Assembly (NCBI RefSeq): GCF_024138715.1
Contig: NZ_CP092074.1
Span: 4,278,001-4,342,000 of the forward strand
From: Emticicia sp. 21SJ11W-3
GTDB taxonomy: Bacteria; Bacteroidota; Bacteroidia; Cytophagales; Spirosomataceae
DNA length: 64,000 nt
Reading direction: 5' to 3'
The notes below the pieces were generated by a model. It searched no databases. It saw only the letters and a list, made by a program, of their open reading frames with translations, and had not been told where the DNA came from. Both the position numbers and the translations under genes were made by a program. Of the stretch, positions 16,173 through 24,538 are shown piece by piece. Within the stretch, counting starts at the first letter, position 1. The number at the start of each line of letters is the position of its first letter.

Positions 16173-17492
16173 TCAGCTTATTTTCACAATATGATTCTTC
16201 TTGCCCTTACCTACCAGCAGATATTTGCCCTGCAGTAATTGCAAAGACGATAACGCCAGTTTCTCGTCGGTAATTTTCTCTTTGTTAATGCTCACCCCGT
16301 TACCCTGTATGGCTCTGCGGGCTTCGCCTTTAGAGGCATATACTTCATTGCGGGTTACTACCGATATCAAATCAAGCACGTTGGTGCAGGTATCCCATTC
16401 TTCCTTGCTGATTTCAGTTTGTGGCACACCTTCAAAAACACTGGTAAAGGTATTTTCGTCCAGACTTTGCAGGGTTTCAAGTGTAGCTTTACCAAATAAA
16501 ACCTCAGACGCCTTCACGGCCAGCTCATATTGCGCTTCACCGTGTACCCGTATGGTTACATCTTTACCTAAAGCCTTCTGGGCAATTCTCAGATGCGGCG
16601 CTTCGGCATGCTGCTTTTCAATCTCTTCAATTTCAGCTTTTGAGTATAAAGTAAATACCCGCAATAAACGCGGCACATCGGCGTCGTTCTGGTTAAGCCA
16701 GAACTGATAGAAAGCATAAGGCGAGGTCATGCCCGCATCTAACCATACGTTACCACCTTCAGACTTACCAAACTTGGTTCCGTCTGCTTTGGTTACTAAT
16801 GGAGTAGTCAGTGCAAATGCCTGATAATCTGCCGCATCCTCGCTGTTATCTTCGCCGGTTATGGCCGATTCTTTTCTTCTGATAAGCTCTGTACCGGTTG
16901 TGATGTTACCCCACTGGTCAGAACCACCCATCTGAATACGTACGCCTTTATTTTTATATAGCCAGTAGTAATCGTAACCCTGCAACAACTGATATGAAAA
17001 CTCGGTGAACGAAATACCGGTTTGCAAACGGTTTTTTACAGAGTCTTTAGACATCATGTAATTAACCGTCAGATACTTGCCTACTTCGCGCAGAAACTGC
17101 AAAAAGCCTATTTCCTTAAACCAGTCGTAGTTATTTACAATCTCGGCCGAGTTTACCCCACAATCAAAATCCAGAAATTTAGACAATTGCGCACGAATGG
17201 CATCCTGGTTTTCTTTCAGTGTTTCTTCTGACAAAAACTGACGCTCGGCCGATTTACCTGAGGGGTCACCCACCATTCCGGTTGCTCCGCCTACCAGTGC
17301 ATAAGGTTTGTGGCCTGCCAGCTGAAAATGTTTCAGCAACATAACAGTTGCCAGATTACCTATATGTAACGACCTGGCCGTTGGGTCAAACCCGATATAC
17401 CCGGCGGTCATTTCTTTGTTCAGCTGGTCTTCTGTGCCCGGCATGGCGTCTTGCAACATACCACGCCAGCGTAATTCTTCAATAAAATTCAT
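16173..17492 (-). CDS. tyrS: Tyrosyl-tRNA synthetase
   Basis: About 439 aa, charging tRNA-Tyr in the cytoplasm. The class I signatures are present: HIGH as LHIGN in GFDPTARSLHIGNL, and KMSKS as KFGKS. The GYDYYWLYKNKGVRIQMGGSDQWGNI block carries the tyrosine-binding residues, and the C-terminal S4-like RNA-binding domain (SKGEARRAIQGNGVSIN) is intact. The frame extends to 17513, but ATG 17492 (MNFIEELRWRGML) is the family start. tRNA-Trp, secE and nusG lie downstream on the same strand. Confidence 0.95.
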   Translation of the reverse strand: MNFIEELRWRGMLQDAMPGTEDQLNKEMTAGYIGFDPTARSLHIGNLATVMLLKHFQLAGHKPYALVGGATGMVGDPSGKSAERQFLSEETLKENQDAIRAQLSKFLDFDCGVNSAEIVNNYDWFKEIGFLQFLREVGKYLTVNYMMSKDSVKNRLQTGISFTEFSYQLLQGYDYYWLYKNKGVRIQMGGSDQWGNITTGTELIRRKESAITGEDNSEDAADYQAFALTTPLVTKADGTKFGKSEGGNVWLDAGMTSPYAFYQFWLNQNDADVPRLLRVFTLYSKAEIEEIEKQHAEAPHLRIAQKALGKDVTIRVHGEAQYELAVKASEVLFGKATLETLQSLDENTFTSVFEGVPQTEISKEEWDTCTNVLDLISVVTRNEVYASKGEARRAIQGNGVSINKEKITDEKLALSSLQLLQGKYLLVGKGKKNHIVKIS

Positions 17493-17555
17493 ACTCAACC
17501 GATTCGTCGGCACGCCCGCAAGCGGCGGGAAATTTAAAACGTATATTTAATAAGC

Positions 17556-17581
17556 GTGCCACGCTTTGCGGGGCGTGGCAC
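17556..17581. repeat. Inverted repeat upstream of tyrS
   Basis: Perfect 9-bp arms GTGCCACGC/GCGTGGCAC with an 8-nt loop lie between the PorT-like gene and tyrS. A second small hairpin, arms CCCGC/GCGGG at about 17515-17529, lies next to the tyrS start. There is no T-tract, so whether it terminates, attenuates or binds a protein is open. Confidence 0.6.
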
Positions 17582-17632
17582 TTATTTCTGTTGCAAACTT
17601 ACAAACGATTTAACAAATCATCGTTACTAAAT

Positions 17633-18334
17633 TTATTTCTTTTTTTTCTTGTCGCCGTGTTTCCTCCACCAGTTGAAATAATCGCTGAAATTATAAGTTG
17701 CCGAAATCTGAAGCGTTCTGTTCTGGAACTCCAAAGGTATCGGGGCCTTGCCAGTCGGGGTGTAAGTTTTATTGGTTGTATTAGATAAACCATGAACATA
17801 CCGGATATTAATACTAAACAAATGAGCCACATCCAACATATCAATTCGCAGGCCACCTACTACGTTCAGGTCATGCTGGTTATATGGCCCCCGGCTGGTT
17901 CCGGCATTTATGGCATAGCCGTACTCTGGCCCTGCCACAATTGAAATATTTTTGGCTACCTCATAACCAAATAACACAGGTACGCTAATGTACCGGTACT
18001 GATTACGTAAAATGGTATTGCCGGTTTCGGCAAAATTGGTAGAAGCCTTGAAGCTGCCCCCTCTTACCTGATAATATACTTCTGGCTGGATACTGAATTT
18101 CTTCAGATTAAGACGATAGAACAAACCCGCATTGTAGTCATTTCTGAACTTGGGTATAATATTACTGGGGTTATCAACAATAATTGTTTTCGATATACCC
18201 GTACCCACCTTAAAGCCATACTGGCTCAATGGCCGTATCTGGGCAGATGATAGCAAACTAACGATAAGAAGCAGCGAAGTGAGACCTACTGTAAGTGTAT
18301 TTTTTGATTGCTTTTGACTGTGTATTTGTTCCAT
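17633..18334 (-). CDS. PorT-like outer membrane beta-barrel protein
   Basis: A 233-aa protein with a signal peptide (hydrophobic stretch LTSLLLIVSLLSSAQ, cleavage after SSA) and alternating beta strands of the PorT/OMP_b-brl_2 type: LFYRLNLKKFSIQPEVYYQ, YISVPVLFGYEVAKNISIVAG, LRIDMLDVAHLFSINIRYVHG. It ends in a Lys-rich tail after FNWWRKHG. PorT-type barrels occur in type IX secretion, but this family is broad and the role here is unknown. It lies between queA and tyrS on the same strand. Confidence 0.8.
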   Translation of the reverse strand: MEQIHSQKQSKNTLTVGLTSLLLIVSLLSSAQIRPLSQYGFKVGTGISKTIIVDNPSNIIPKFRNDYNAGLFYRLNLKKFSIQPEVYYQVRGGSFKASTNFAETGNTILRNQYRYISVPVLFGYEVAKNISIVAGPEYGYAINAGTSRGPYNQHDLNVVGGLRIDMLDVAHLFSINIRYVHGLSNTTNKTYTPTGKAPIPLEFQNRTLQISATYNFSDYFNWWRKHGDKKKKK

Positions 18335-18399
18335 CAGCGGATATTAAGGATATTTTTAGAATAGCGGTTTTAAACCATAACGAAATTTGATTGGCAAAA

Positions 18400-19593
18400 T
18401 TACGGAATCAGTAGCGAAGAATCACCATAACTGAGAAAACGAAAGTTATTTTCAAGCGCAAAATCATAGATTGTTCTCCAGTTATCGCCTACCAAGGCTG
18501 CTACAAGCAGAATAAGGGTTGAGTCGGGCTGATGAAAATTGGTAATAATTCCTTTACAGATTCTGAACTGATAGCCCGGAAAAATGAAAATCTCGGTTTC
18601 GCCAATCAGTTGTTCTATGTTTTTCAGGTCCATGTAGTTCAACACAGCCTGCAACGATGCCTCAATGCTGACTTCGTTCTGCCATTGATACGGAAACAGC
18701 TTTTCAATAAAGAAAGTCTCATTCCCTTCCAATAGTTTTACGCCAAACCAGTACAGGCTTTCAAGCGACCTCATAGAGGTTGTGCCCACTGGTATCACAA
18801 ATGCCCTATTCGCAAGCAGTTTTTTTATAAAGTCTTTTTCAAACACAATCTGTTCAGAGTGCATCTGGTGTTCTACCACATTCTGCACCTTAATGGGCTG
18901 AAACGTCCCTGCTCCTACGTGCAGGGTTATGAAATCGTATTCAATATCATTAGTAACCAGGTCGAACAACACTTTTTCGGTAAAATGCAGCCCTGCTGTG
19001 GGTGCAGCCACGGCACCGTCGTTTTTAGAATAAACGGTCTGGTAGGTATCGTAATCCTTCTCTTCGGTTTCTCGTTTCAGGTAAGGTGGCAACGGAATCT
19101 GGCCAAAAAACCGAACAATCTCTGCGAAGGTCAGTTCAGGGTTATTCCAGGTAAACTGCACATAGTTTTTTTCGTTGTCAACCAGTTCTGCTACCAGTTC
19201 CAGATCATCTTTAGTATGAACACTATATTTACCCGTCAGCCTGCCCTTCAGCCTTTTCTTATTACCAATCATGCAGGCCCACGTACAGGTATCGCGCGTT
19301 TCCATTACCTGCGATATGACCGTGGAAGGTGCAACAGGATTCAGCAGGAAAATCTCAATCAACGCTCCGCTTTCTTTTTGAAAATAAAGCCTAGCGGGAA
19401 TCACTTTTGTGTTGTTGAAAACCAGAAAAGATTCTTTCGGCAGATGCGCTGCCAGGTTATAGAAACGGTCTTCGCTTATTAAAGAGTCTTTGTAAACCAG
19501 TAGTTTAGACACGTCACGGGGTTCAACCGGAAACCGGGCGATTCGCTCATCTGGCAGATGATACGTATATTTATCTAAATCAAGGGTTATCAT
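18400..19593 (-). CDS. queA: S-adenosylmethionine:tRNA ribosyltransferase-isomerase
   Basis: A 397-aa protein of the QueA family, which transfers ribose from SAM to preQ1 in tRNA to make epoxyqueuosine at wobble position 34. Signatures are FNNTKVIPARL near residue 60 and AVAAPTAGLHFTEKVL in the centre. It is somewhat longer than the usual 345-365 aa, with extra sequence around TCTWACMIGNKKRLKG; Bacteroidota often have such a longer paralogue, so a second queA may exist elsewhere. It follows a membrane protein gene by 24 bp, suggesting cotranscription. Confidence 0.88.
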   Translation of the reverse strand: MITLDLDKYTYHLPDERIARFPVEPRDVSKLLVYKDSLISEDRFYNLAAHLPKESFLVFNNTKVIPARLYFQKESGALIEIFLLNPVAPSTVISQVMETRDTCTWACMIGNKKRLKGRLTGKYSVHTKDDLELVAELVDNEKNYVQFTWNNPELTFAEIVRFFGQIPLPPYLKRETEEKDYDTYQTVYSKNDGAVAAPTAGLHFTEKVLFDLVTNDIEYDFITLHVGAGTFQPIKVQNVVEHQMHSEQIVFEKDFIKKLLANRAFVIPVGTTSMRSLESLYWFGVKLLEGNETFFIEKLFPYQWQNEVSIEASLQAVLNYMDLKNIEQLIGETEIFIFPGYQFRICKGIITNFHQPDSTLILLVAALVGDNWRTIYDFALENNFRFLSYGDSSLLIP

Positions 19594-19617
19594 ACTTTCC
19601 GAATCTATAGGCTACAC

Positions 19618-20124
19618 TTATTCCTTTGTTTCAGGATTGGTGTACAATAATTTAACGGGCAGATAAAATATAACCACAAGCAAAATAACTGCACCAGCCA
19701 AAACAAACCAGTCGTAATTAATATCCAGTTTCTGGTCTTCCGAACGATTCACACGGCTCAGCGCCAGCAAAAAGAAAATCATATAGGTATTAATAACCGC
19801 TATGAAAACATCAAACCAGGTGGCTAGCAACTGTCTCAACGCATCTGTATTTTTGGCCCACAGGCTTTTCTGGTTTAGCTGTGCAAAATTCAATCTTAGT
19901 ACCTGGCTTTTGAGCAGGTTCAGCAGAAAATTAAATACGATGATGGTACCAAAAGCGATATAAAAGAAGTCTTGCTTGCTAATGAAGTCATCAGGCCTGC
20001 CGGATGAAGTATGATGAACGGCTACGTCATCAGGAAAAGTAAAATAACAAACAATTAAAGTAATAGCTAAAAATGGCATAGATACTTTACGCCACAAGCT
20101 GAAAAATATATTTGATATAGACAT
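19618..20124 (-). CDS. Four-helix membrane protein resembling DUF1648
   Basis: A 168-aa integral membrane protein with about four helices: FLAITLIVCYFTF, FFYIAFGTIIVFNFLLNLL, WFDVFIAVINTYMIFFLLAL and FVLAGAVILLVVIFYLPV. Between helices 1 and 2 is AVHHTSSGRPDDFISKQDF, which recalls the His/Gly/Asp loop of DUF1648 proteins. Function is unknown. It is the first gene of a minus-strand unit with queA and has its own TAnnTTTG promoter. Confidence 0.72.
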   Translation of the reverse strand: MSISNIFFSLWRKVSMPFLAITLIVCYFTFPDDVAVHHTSSGRPDDFISKQDFFYIAFGTIIVFNFLLNLLKSQVLRLNFAQLNQKSLWAKNTDALRQLLATWFDVFIAVINTYMIFFLLALSRVNRSEDQKLDINYDWFVLAGAVILLVVIFYLPVKLLYTNPETKE

Positions 20125-20208
20125 CAGAAGGAAATTTTTGATTTACAGGCTACTCTGCAAATCACTTTCTAAAACAAATGCATCGGGTAGCACGACCAAT
20201 TTTAATGG

Positions 20209-20242
20209 CAAAGGTACATTACAGATTTAGATTTTTCTCAAA
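20209..20242 (-). promoter_or_regulatory. Promoter of the membrane protein/queA unit
   Basis: On the minus strand a TTTG (20239-20242) is followed after 22 nt by TACCTTTG (20209-20216), a perfect TAnnTTTG. The gene starts 85 nt downstream. Confidence 0.55.
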
Positions 20243-20268
20243 AAAACTTTTTTCATTCTACCCCTTTG

Positions 20269-20276
20269 TATATTTG
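20269..20276 (+). promoter_or_regulatory. -7 promoter element of the lipoprotein operon
   Basis: TATATTTG, a perfect TAnnTTTG, lies 26 nt before ATG 20303. It is back to back with the minus-strand promoter of the membrane protein gene. Confidence 0.55.
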
Positions 20277-20302
20277 GCAAACTTTTAAGTGGGCACCTGT
20301 TT

Positions 20303-21325
20303 ATGCGATTTCACCTGTTTTTGATTGTTCTGCTTATTCAGTCCTGCAGAACAGATACACCACCCAAAGACCTGACCAGAGGGTTTTATTACTGGAAATC
20401 GTCGTTTAAATTGACCGAAGCCGACAAAAAAACACTTGATACCTGCCATATCAACAAACTTTACATTAAAGCCTTTGATATAGACTGGGATTTTAAAGCC
20501 AATGCGCCTGCCACAAAAGCCCCTGTACAGTTTGATGACCTGCCTCCTAAAACCATTACGCTGGTCCCTGCCGTTTTTATTACCAACCAGACCCTCAAAC
20601 AATTAACGTATGCCGATATAAAGAACCTGGCAGACTTCATGCAAACTCAGTTGATGAAGGTATGGTCGGGTCTGTATTTTAATGAAATCCAAATTGATTG
20701 CGACTGGACTATCAGCACCAGGCAGAAATATTTTCGCTTACTTGAATTACTGAAACAACAAAACCTGGATAAAACCCTCTCGGCTACTATTCGTTTACAC
20801 CAAATCAAGTTTGCGCACAAAACGGGTATCCCGCCTGTTGACAGAGGCATGCTGATGTTTTACAATATGTCTGACTGGAAAAACCCCAACATCAAAAACT
20901 CTATTTTTGACCTCAACGCGGCTTCGCAGTACACAGCCACGCTCAGCAAATATCCCCTGGCGCTGGATGTTGCCTTCCCGATATTCAGGTGGGCGGTTTT
21001 TTATCGAAACAATCGCTTCATGACAGTTGTTAATAAGCTGGACGAAGCCACGCTGAACAGGCAAACTTTTTTAAGAAAAGACGGCAACCGATATGATGTA
21101 GAAACTGATACTTATGCCTTTGGAATGTCGTTACGTAAAGGCGACCTGATACGAACAGAAGAAGTAACGCATGACGAACTTTTGAAAGGTTCGAAGGCAA
21201 TAAGCAAGCAAATTTCCACACAAAAACTTACATTTGTATTCTATTATTTAGACCCTGAAATTACATCTCATTACAGCCATGAGCAGCTCTGCCAGATCTT
21301 TCTTTCGTTTGGGTTACCGGACTAA
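20303..21325 (+). CDS. DUF3142-like lipoprotein, probable TIM-barrel fold
   Basis: A 340-aa protein with a very short lipoprotein signal (MRFHLFLIVLLIQSC, lipid Cys15). The body has alternating strands and helices, and NEIQIDCDWTISTRQKYFRLL resembles the QxDxD strand of DUF3142/glycoside-hydrolase-like barrels, followed by TLSATIRLHQI and ALDVAFPIFRWAVFY. The enzymatic activity is unproven. Its 3' end overlaps the next gene by 47 bp, which implies translational coupling. Confidence 0.75.
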   Translation: MRFHLFLIVLLIQSCRTDTPPKDLTRGFYYWKSSFKLTEADKKTLDTCHINKLYIKAFDIDWDFKANAPATKAPVQFDDLPPKTITLVPAVFITNQTLKQLTYADIKNLADFMQTQLMKVWSGLYFNEIQIDCDWTISTRQKYFRLLELLKQQNLDKTLSATIRLHQIKFAHKTGIPPVDRGMLMFYNMSDWKNPNIKNSIFDLNAASQYTATLSKYPLALDVAFPIFRWAVFYRNNRFMTVVNKLDEATLNRQTFLRKDGNRYDVETDTYAFGMSLRKGDLIRTEEVTHDELLKGSKAISKQISTQKLTFVFYYLDPEITSHYSHEQLCQIFLSFGLPD

Positions 21326-23738
21326 ATCTGTCATTATTTTACTATTAATGGCCTGTGGGCCTCAACCCTTCGACTACGACGAGTTCAAGAGTTTCTTCAT
21401 GCCTGAAAGCGCCCGTAATGAGGCTGCATTCCATCCTTACAACTTTACCCCTCAGTTTTTGTATGATGATTCTGATTGGTATGCTGACTCACCAACAGAC
21501 CCTGCAGAAGCTGCCAATACCAAAGCATGGGCCAATTACGCTGGCATTGAAGATAGTATTGTAACGGAAGAACTTTACCCGAGATATGGCAGCAAAACTA
21601 CTACAGGCCTAAGCCAGGCGCTTAAGGAAAAAGGTAATTTGCATGCACTACAATATCTGGAGTTTTCAAAAAAAATAGCCGTTGCTGACATCGCTACAGA
21701 AGCAGGCGGAACCGCCACTAAACCCGACTTTGAGGCCTGGTTAAACCTGATAAAGTCTGAATACAACCAAAGCACAGATGCCTTTATAAAAGAACGGCTG
21801 GCCTACCAGGCTGTAAAAGTGGCCGATATGGCCGGTAAGCCCCAACAAAGCATTGACTTTTACAATTCTTTAGTAAAATCTTTGCCGACGAAGACATTCA
21901 TCAGCGATTGGGCTTGTGCGCGCATGGCCGGGGCTTATGTGCATGCCGGCGACTCAACACAGGCATATTACCAGTTCTCTCAGATTTTTGTTAATGCCCC
22001 AACTCGCCGCAAAGAGGCGTATCTGAGCCTGAGAACCTACCTGCCCAAGCTGAAAGACGAGGCATTGAAACTTTGCAAAACCGATGCCGAACGAGCCAAT
22101 ATATATGCCGCCACTGCTGTGCTGCCATTTCAGGATGGCCTGCCGATGATGGAACAAATCAGAGACCTGAATGCCAACAGCCCCTTACTTGAATTTGTAA
22201 TGGCGCGTGAAATCAATAAAAATGAGGACTTCTTTTTTAATACCCGCGAAGACCTGAAATATGCGTACTGGAACCTGGATTCGCTTAAAAAAGCTAATCT
22301 GAAAACCGATGCTCCGGGGTATTTCAATAAGTTATTGAATTTCTCATTAGAATCTGCAGAAAATCCTTCACTAAAAACATCACCTTTCTGGTATACATCA
22401 GCTGCTTATCTCACATTTATTGCCAGAGACTACAAAAAAGCAGCTGACTTATTGCAAAAAGCAAAAGCCATACCTACTACCAATAAAGCCCTGCAAGACC
22501 AGATAGCTATGCAGGAACTGACATTACTTGTCAGCGAAACAGAACATATAACACCCGAAATTGAAAGAAAGGTAATACTCTTGCTGGAACGCTTCTCCAA
22601 CTCGCGCAATTTCAGGGTAGCTAATAACTTTAACGCCGCCTGCCGGATACTTGCAGCTAAATATCGCGGCCAGCCCGTAACCGATGAATTTACAGAAGCC
22701 AATGGCCGGAAAATGGAAGCGGCTGTCTCTAAACCTAAAGAAAACAAAACGCTCGGGTGGCTTTCAGGATGTTTCGGCAAAAAAAACAAAAAGTTCATAC
22801 CTTCTTCTGAAAGCACAGCCAAAGCTTTTCTATTATCAATGCTAACTTCCTCTCAGCTGGGGTATTCCAAACAAACCGATAGCAATACGCTAACTGCCTA
22901 TTTTATGAGCAATGCCGACCAGTATGCCATTGAAGACTCTACCTCTTCGGCCACTATTTATGGTGTTATCAGTTATTTCAGCAGTAAAAATCAGAATGAT
23001 TTTGATAAAAGATTAATAAAACTAACCGGGTTGACCAATGATTACCTCTACACTGTTTTAGGCAGAAGGGCGCTGGCAGAACATCAATACACCAAAGCAG
23101 CAGAGGCATGGCAGCATATTTCACCTGCAACGTGGCAGGCAGAGCCATTCAAGACGTATCTGGATGTAAACCCTTTTCATCTCGACGGGCAAGGCGATAC
23201 CAACCCCAAACAAAGAGTTACGCCCCTTTCATTTGCGCTTCGAATGGCCGAATTGCAAGAAAAAGTCAATAAAAACCCTGCCGACTACCAAAGCTGGTTG
23301 TTGTTGGGTTGTGGCAGCTATAATATGAGCTATTTTGGGAATAGCTGGATTCTGCAACGAAGAGGATGGAGCGGCGGAGAACAGAGAAATGAAAAGGACG
23401 ATTATTACACCTCAGCAAAATCGCTGGCGTATTTTGACAAGGCCATGAAAACCGCCCCAACTGCTGAAGATGCCGCAAAGGCCTGTTATCTGGCCGCAGC
23501 CTGTCAGAAAATCAGATACGAGTTGGTTTATACTGCCTTGTATGACGGCCTTTATCTTTTACCCGACGATGAACGCACCAGAAAAGAAAAAGAGATAAAC
23601 AAAACGCTGGAGAATTTACGAAGAGAAAAATACGCCACATATTTCAATCTTCTGAAAACAAAATATCAAAGCACCAACTATGCTTCTCAGTTAATAGACG
23701 AGTGCAGTACTTATAAAGACTTTTTAACAGGCAAATGA
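21279..23738 (+). CDS. Large helical-repeat lipoprotein of unknown function
   Basis: An 819-aa protein. The start MSSSARSFFRLGYR precedes a hydrophobic stretch and lipobox (IILLLMAC), so it is probably a lipoprotein. The rest is helical with TPR-like repeats (AYLTFIARDYKKAADLLQKAKA, RRALAEHQYTKAAEAWQHI). A notable segment is WLLLGCGSYNMSYFGNSWILQRRGWSGGE. The partner DUF3142-like lipoprotein overlaps at its start by 47 bp and pduO overlaps at its end by 4 bp. Such pairs recur in Bacteroidota, but I know no assigned function. Confidence 0.75.
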   Translation: MSSSARSFFRLGYRTKSVIILLLMACGPQPFDYDEFKSFFMPESARNEAAFHPYNFTPQFLYDDSDWYADSPTDPAEAANTKAWANYAGIEDSIVTEELYPRYGSKTTTGLSQALKEKGNLHALQYLEFSKKIAVADIATEAGGTATKPDFEAWLNLIKSEYNQSTDAFIKERLAYQAVKVADMAGKPQQSIDFYNSLVKSLPTKTFISDWACARMAGAYVHAGDSTQAYYQFSQIFVNAPTRRKEAYLSLRTYLPKLKDEALKLCKTDAERANIYAATAVLPFQDGLPMMEQIRDLNANSPLLEFVMAREINKNEDFFFNTREDLKYAYWNLDSLKKANLKTDAPGYFNKLLNFSLESAENPSLKTSPFWYTSAAYLTFIARDYKKAADLLQKAKAIPTTNKALQDQIAMQELTLLVSETEHITPEIERKVILLLERFSNSRNFRVANNFNAACRILAAKYRGQPVTDEFTEANGRKMEAAVSKPKENKTLGWLSGCFGKKNKKFIPSSESTAKAFLLSMLTSSQLGYSKQTDSNTLTAYFMSNADQYAIEDSTSSATIYGVISYFSSKNQNDFDKRLIKLTGLTNDYLYTVLGRRALAEHQYTKAAEAWQHISPATWQAEPFKTYLDVNPFHLDGQGDTNPKQRVTPLSFALRMAELQEKVNKNPADYQSWLLLGCGSYNMSYFGNSWILQRRGWSGGEQRNEKDDYYTSAKSLAYFDKAMKTAPTAEDAAKACYLAAACQKIRYELVYTALYDGLYLLPDDERTRKEKEINKTLENLRREKYATYFNLLKTKYQSTNYASQLIDECSTYKDFLTGK

Positions 23739-24286
23739 AAATATATACCAAAACCGGCGACAAAGGCACAACCGCACTTGTAGGAGGCCGCAGGGTTAGC
23801 AAAGGCGCCCTGAAGATTGAATCTTACGGCACGGTAGACGAGTTGAACTCATGGATAGGCCTGATAAGAGACCAACCCGTGAACGAACCAAGACGGGATG
23901 TGCTGAAAGAAATTCAGGACAGGCTTTTTACTATCGGCGCTGATTTGGCCTCAGAGCCGGAAGAATTAAGAAAAAAACCAATACCCAGCCTGTTTGATGA
24001 AGACATTACACTACTGGAAAAAGAAATGGATAAAATGGATACCGAATTATCCCCTTTGCGTGCCTTTGTTCTGCCCGGAGGGCATCAGTCGGTATCTTAT
24101 GCACACCTGGGGCGTACGGTGTGCCGCAGAGCCGAAAGGCTGGTGATTCGTTTGGCAGAAGAAGAAGAGGTAAACCCAATGGTTGTAAAATACCTGAATC
24201 GGCTGTCTGATTATCTGTTCGTGTTATCGCGCAAAATGACACAGGAACTAGGCAGCGAAGAAATAACCTGGAAACCCCGGCTCTAA
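23735..24286 (+). CDS. Cob(I)alamin adenosyltransferase, PduO type
   Basis: A 183-aa enzyme that adenosylates cob(I)alamin with ATP to make adenosylcobalamin. The PduO/MMAB signatures are present: KIYTKTGDKGTTALVGGRRVSK at the start (ATP-binding), ESYGTVDELNSWIG, and FVLPGG followed by AHLGRTVCRRAERLV. Length is normal. Its ATG overlaps the stop of the helical lipoprotein gene (ATGA), so it is translationally coupled. No B12-dependent enzyme is adjacent. Confidence 0.93.
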   Translation: MKIYTKTGDKGTTALVGGRRVSKGALKIESYGTVDELNSWIGLIRDQPVNEPRRDVLKEIQDRLFTIGADLASEPEELRKKPIPSLFDEDITLLEKEMDKMDTELSPLRAFVLPGGHQSVSYAHLGRTVCRRAERLVIRLAEEEEVNPMVVKYLNRLSDYLFVLSRKMTQELGSEEITWKPRL

Positions 24287-24451
24287 TACAGGCACTATTC
24301 CAGTTAAAAAAATTTGTATTTTTTTGCGATGTGCCAACTAATAATTAACTGACCAATACTACTCAAAATCTTCTGAAACCATGTTTTTGGGTTCAATACC
24401 CGGCATTTTTGAATGTTTACCTAAAAATGCTGACGTATTACAAAAAAGCAC

Positions 24452-24459
24452 TAATTTTG
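24452..24459 (+). promoter_or_regulatory. -7 promoter element upstream of purH
   Basis: TAATTTTG matches TAnnTTTG, 80 nt before the purH ATG. No good -33 element is seen. The 252-bp gap holds no convincing gene. Confidence 0.4.
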
Positions 24460-24538
24460 CACTTTCGTTTTCACAACCATAATCTATGGCCACACCTGTC
24501 CATAGAATTACATACCATTAATAGCAAAACATTCCAAA

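Noticed and set aside
24381-24482. Small open frame of 33 codons before purH
   Set aside because: Composition is not protein-like, there is no ribosome site, and the purH promoter element lies inside it.
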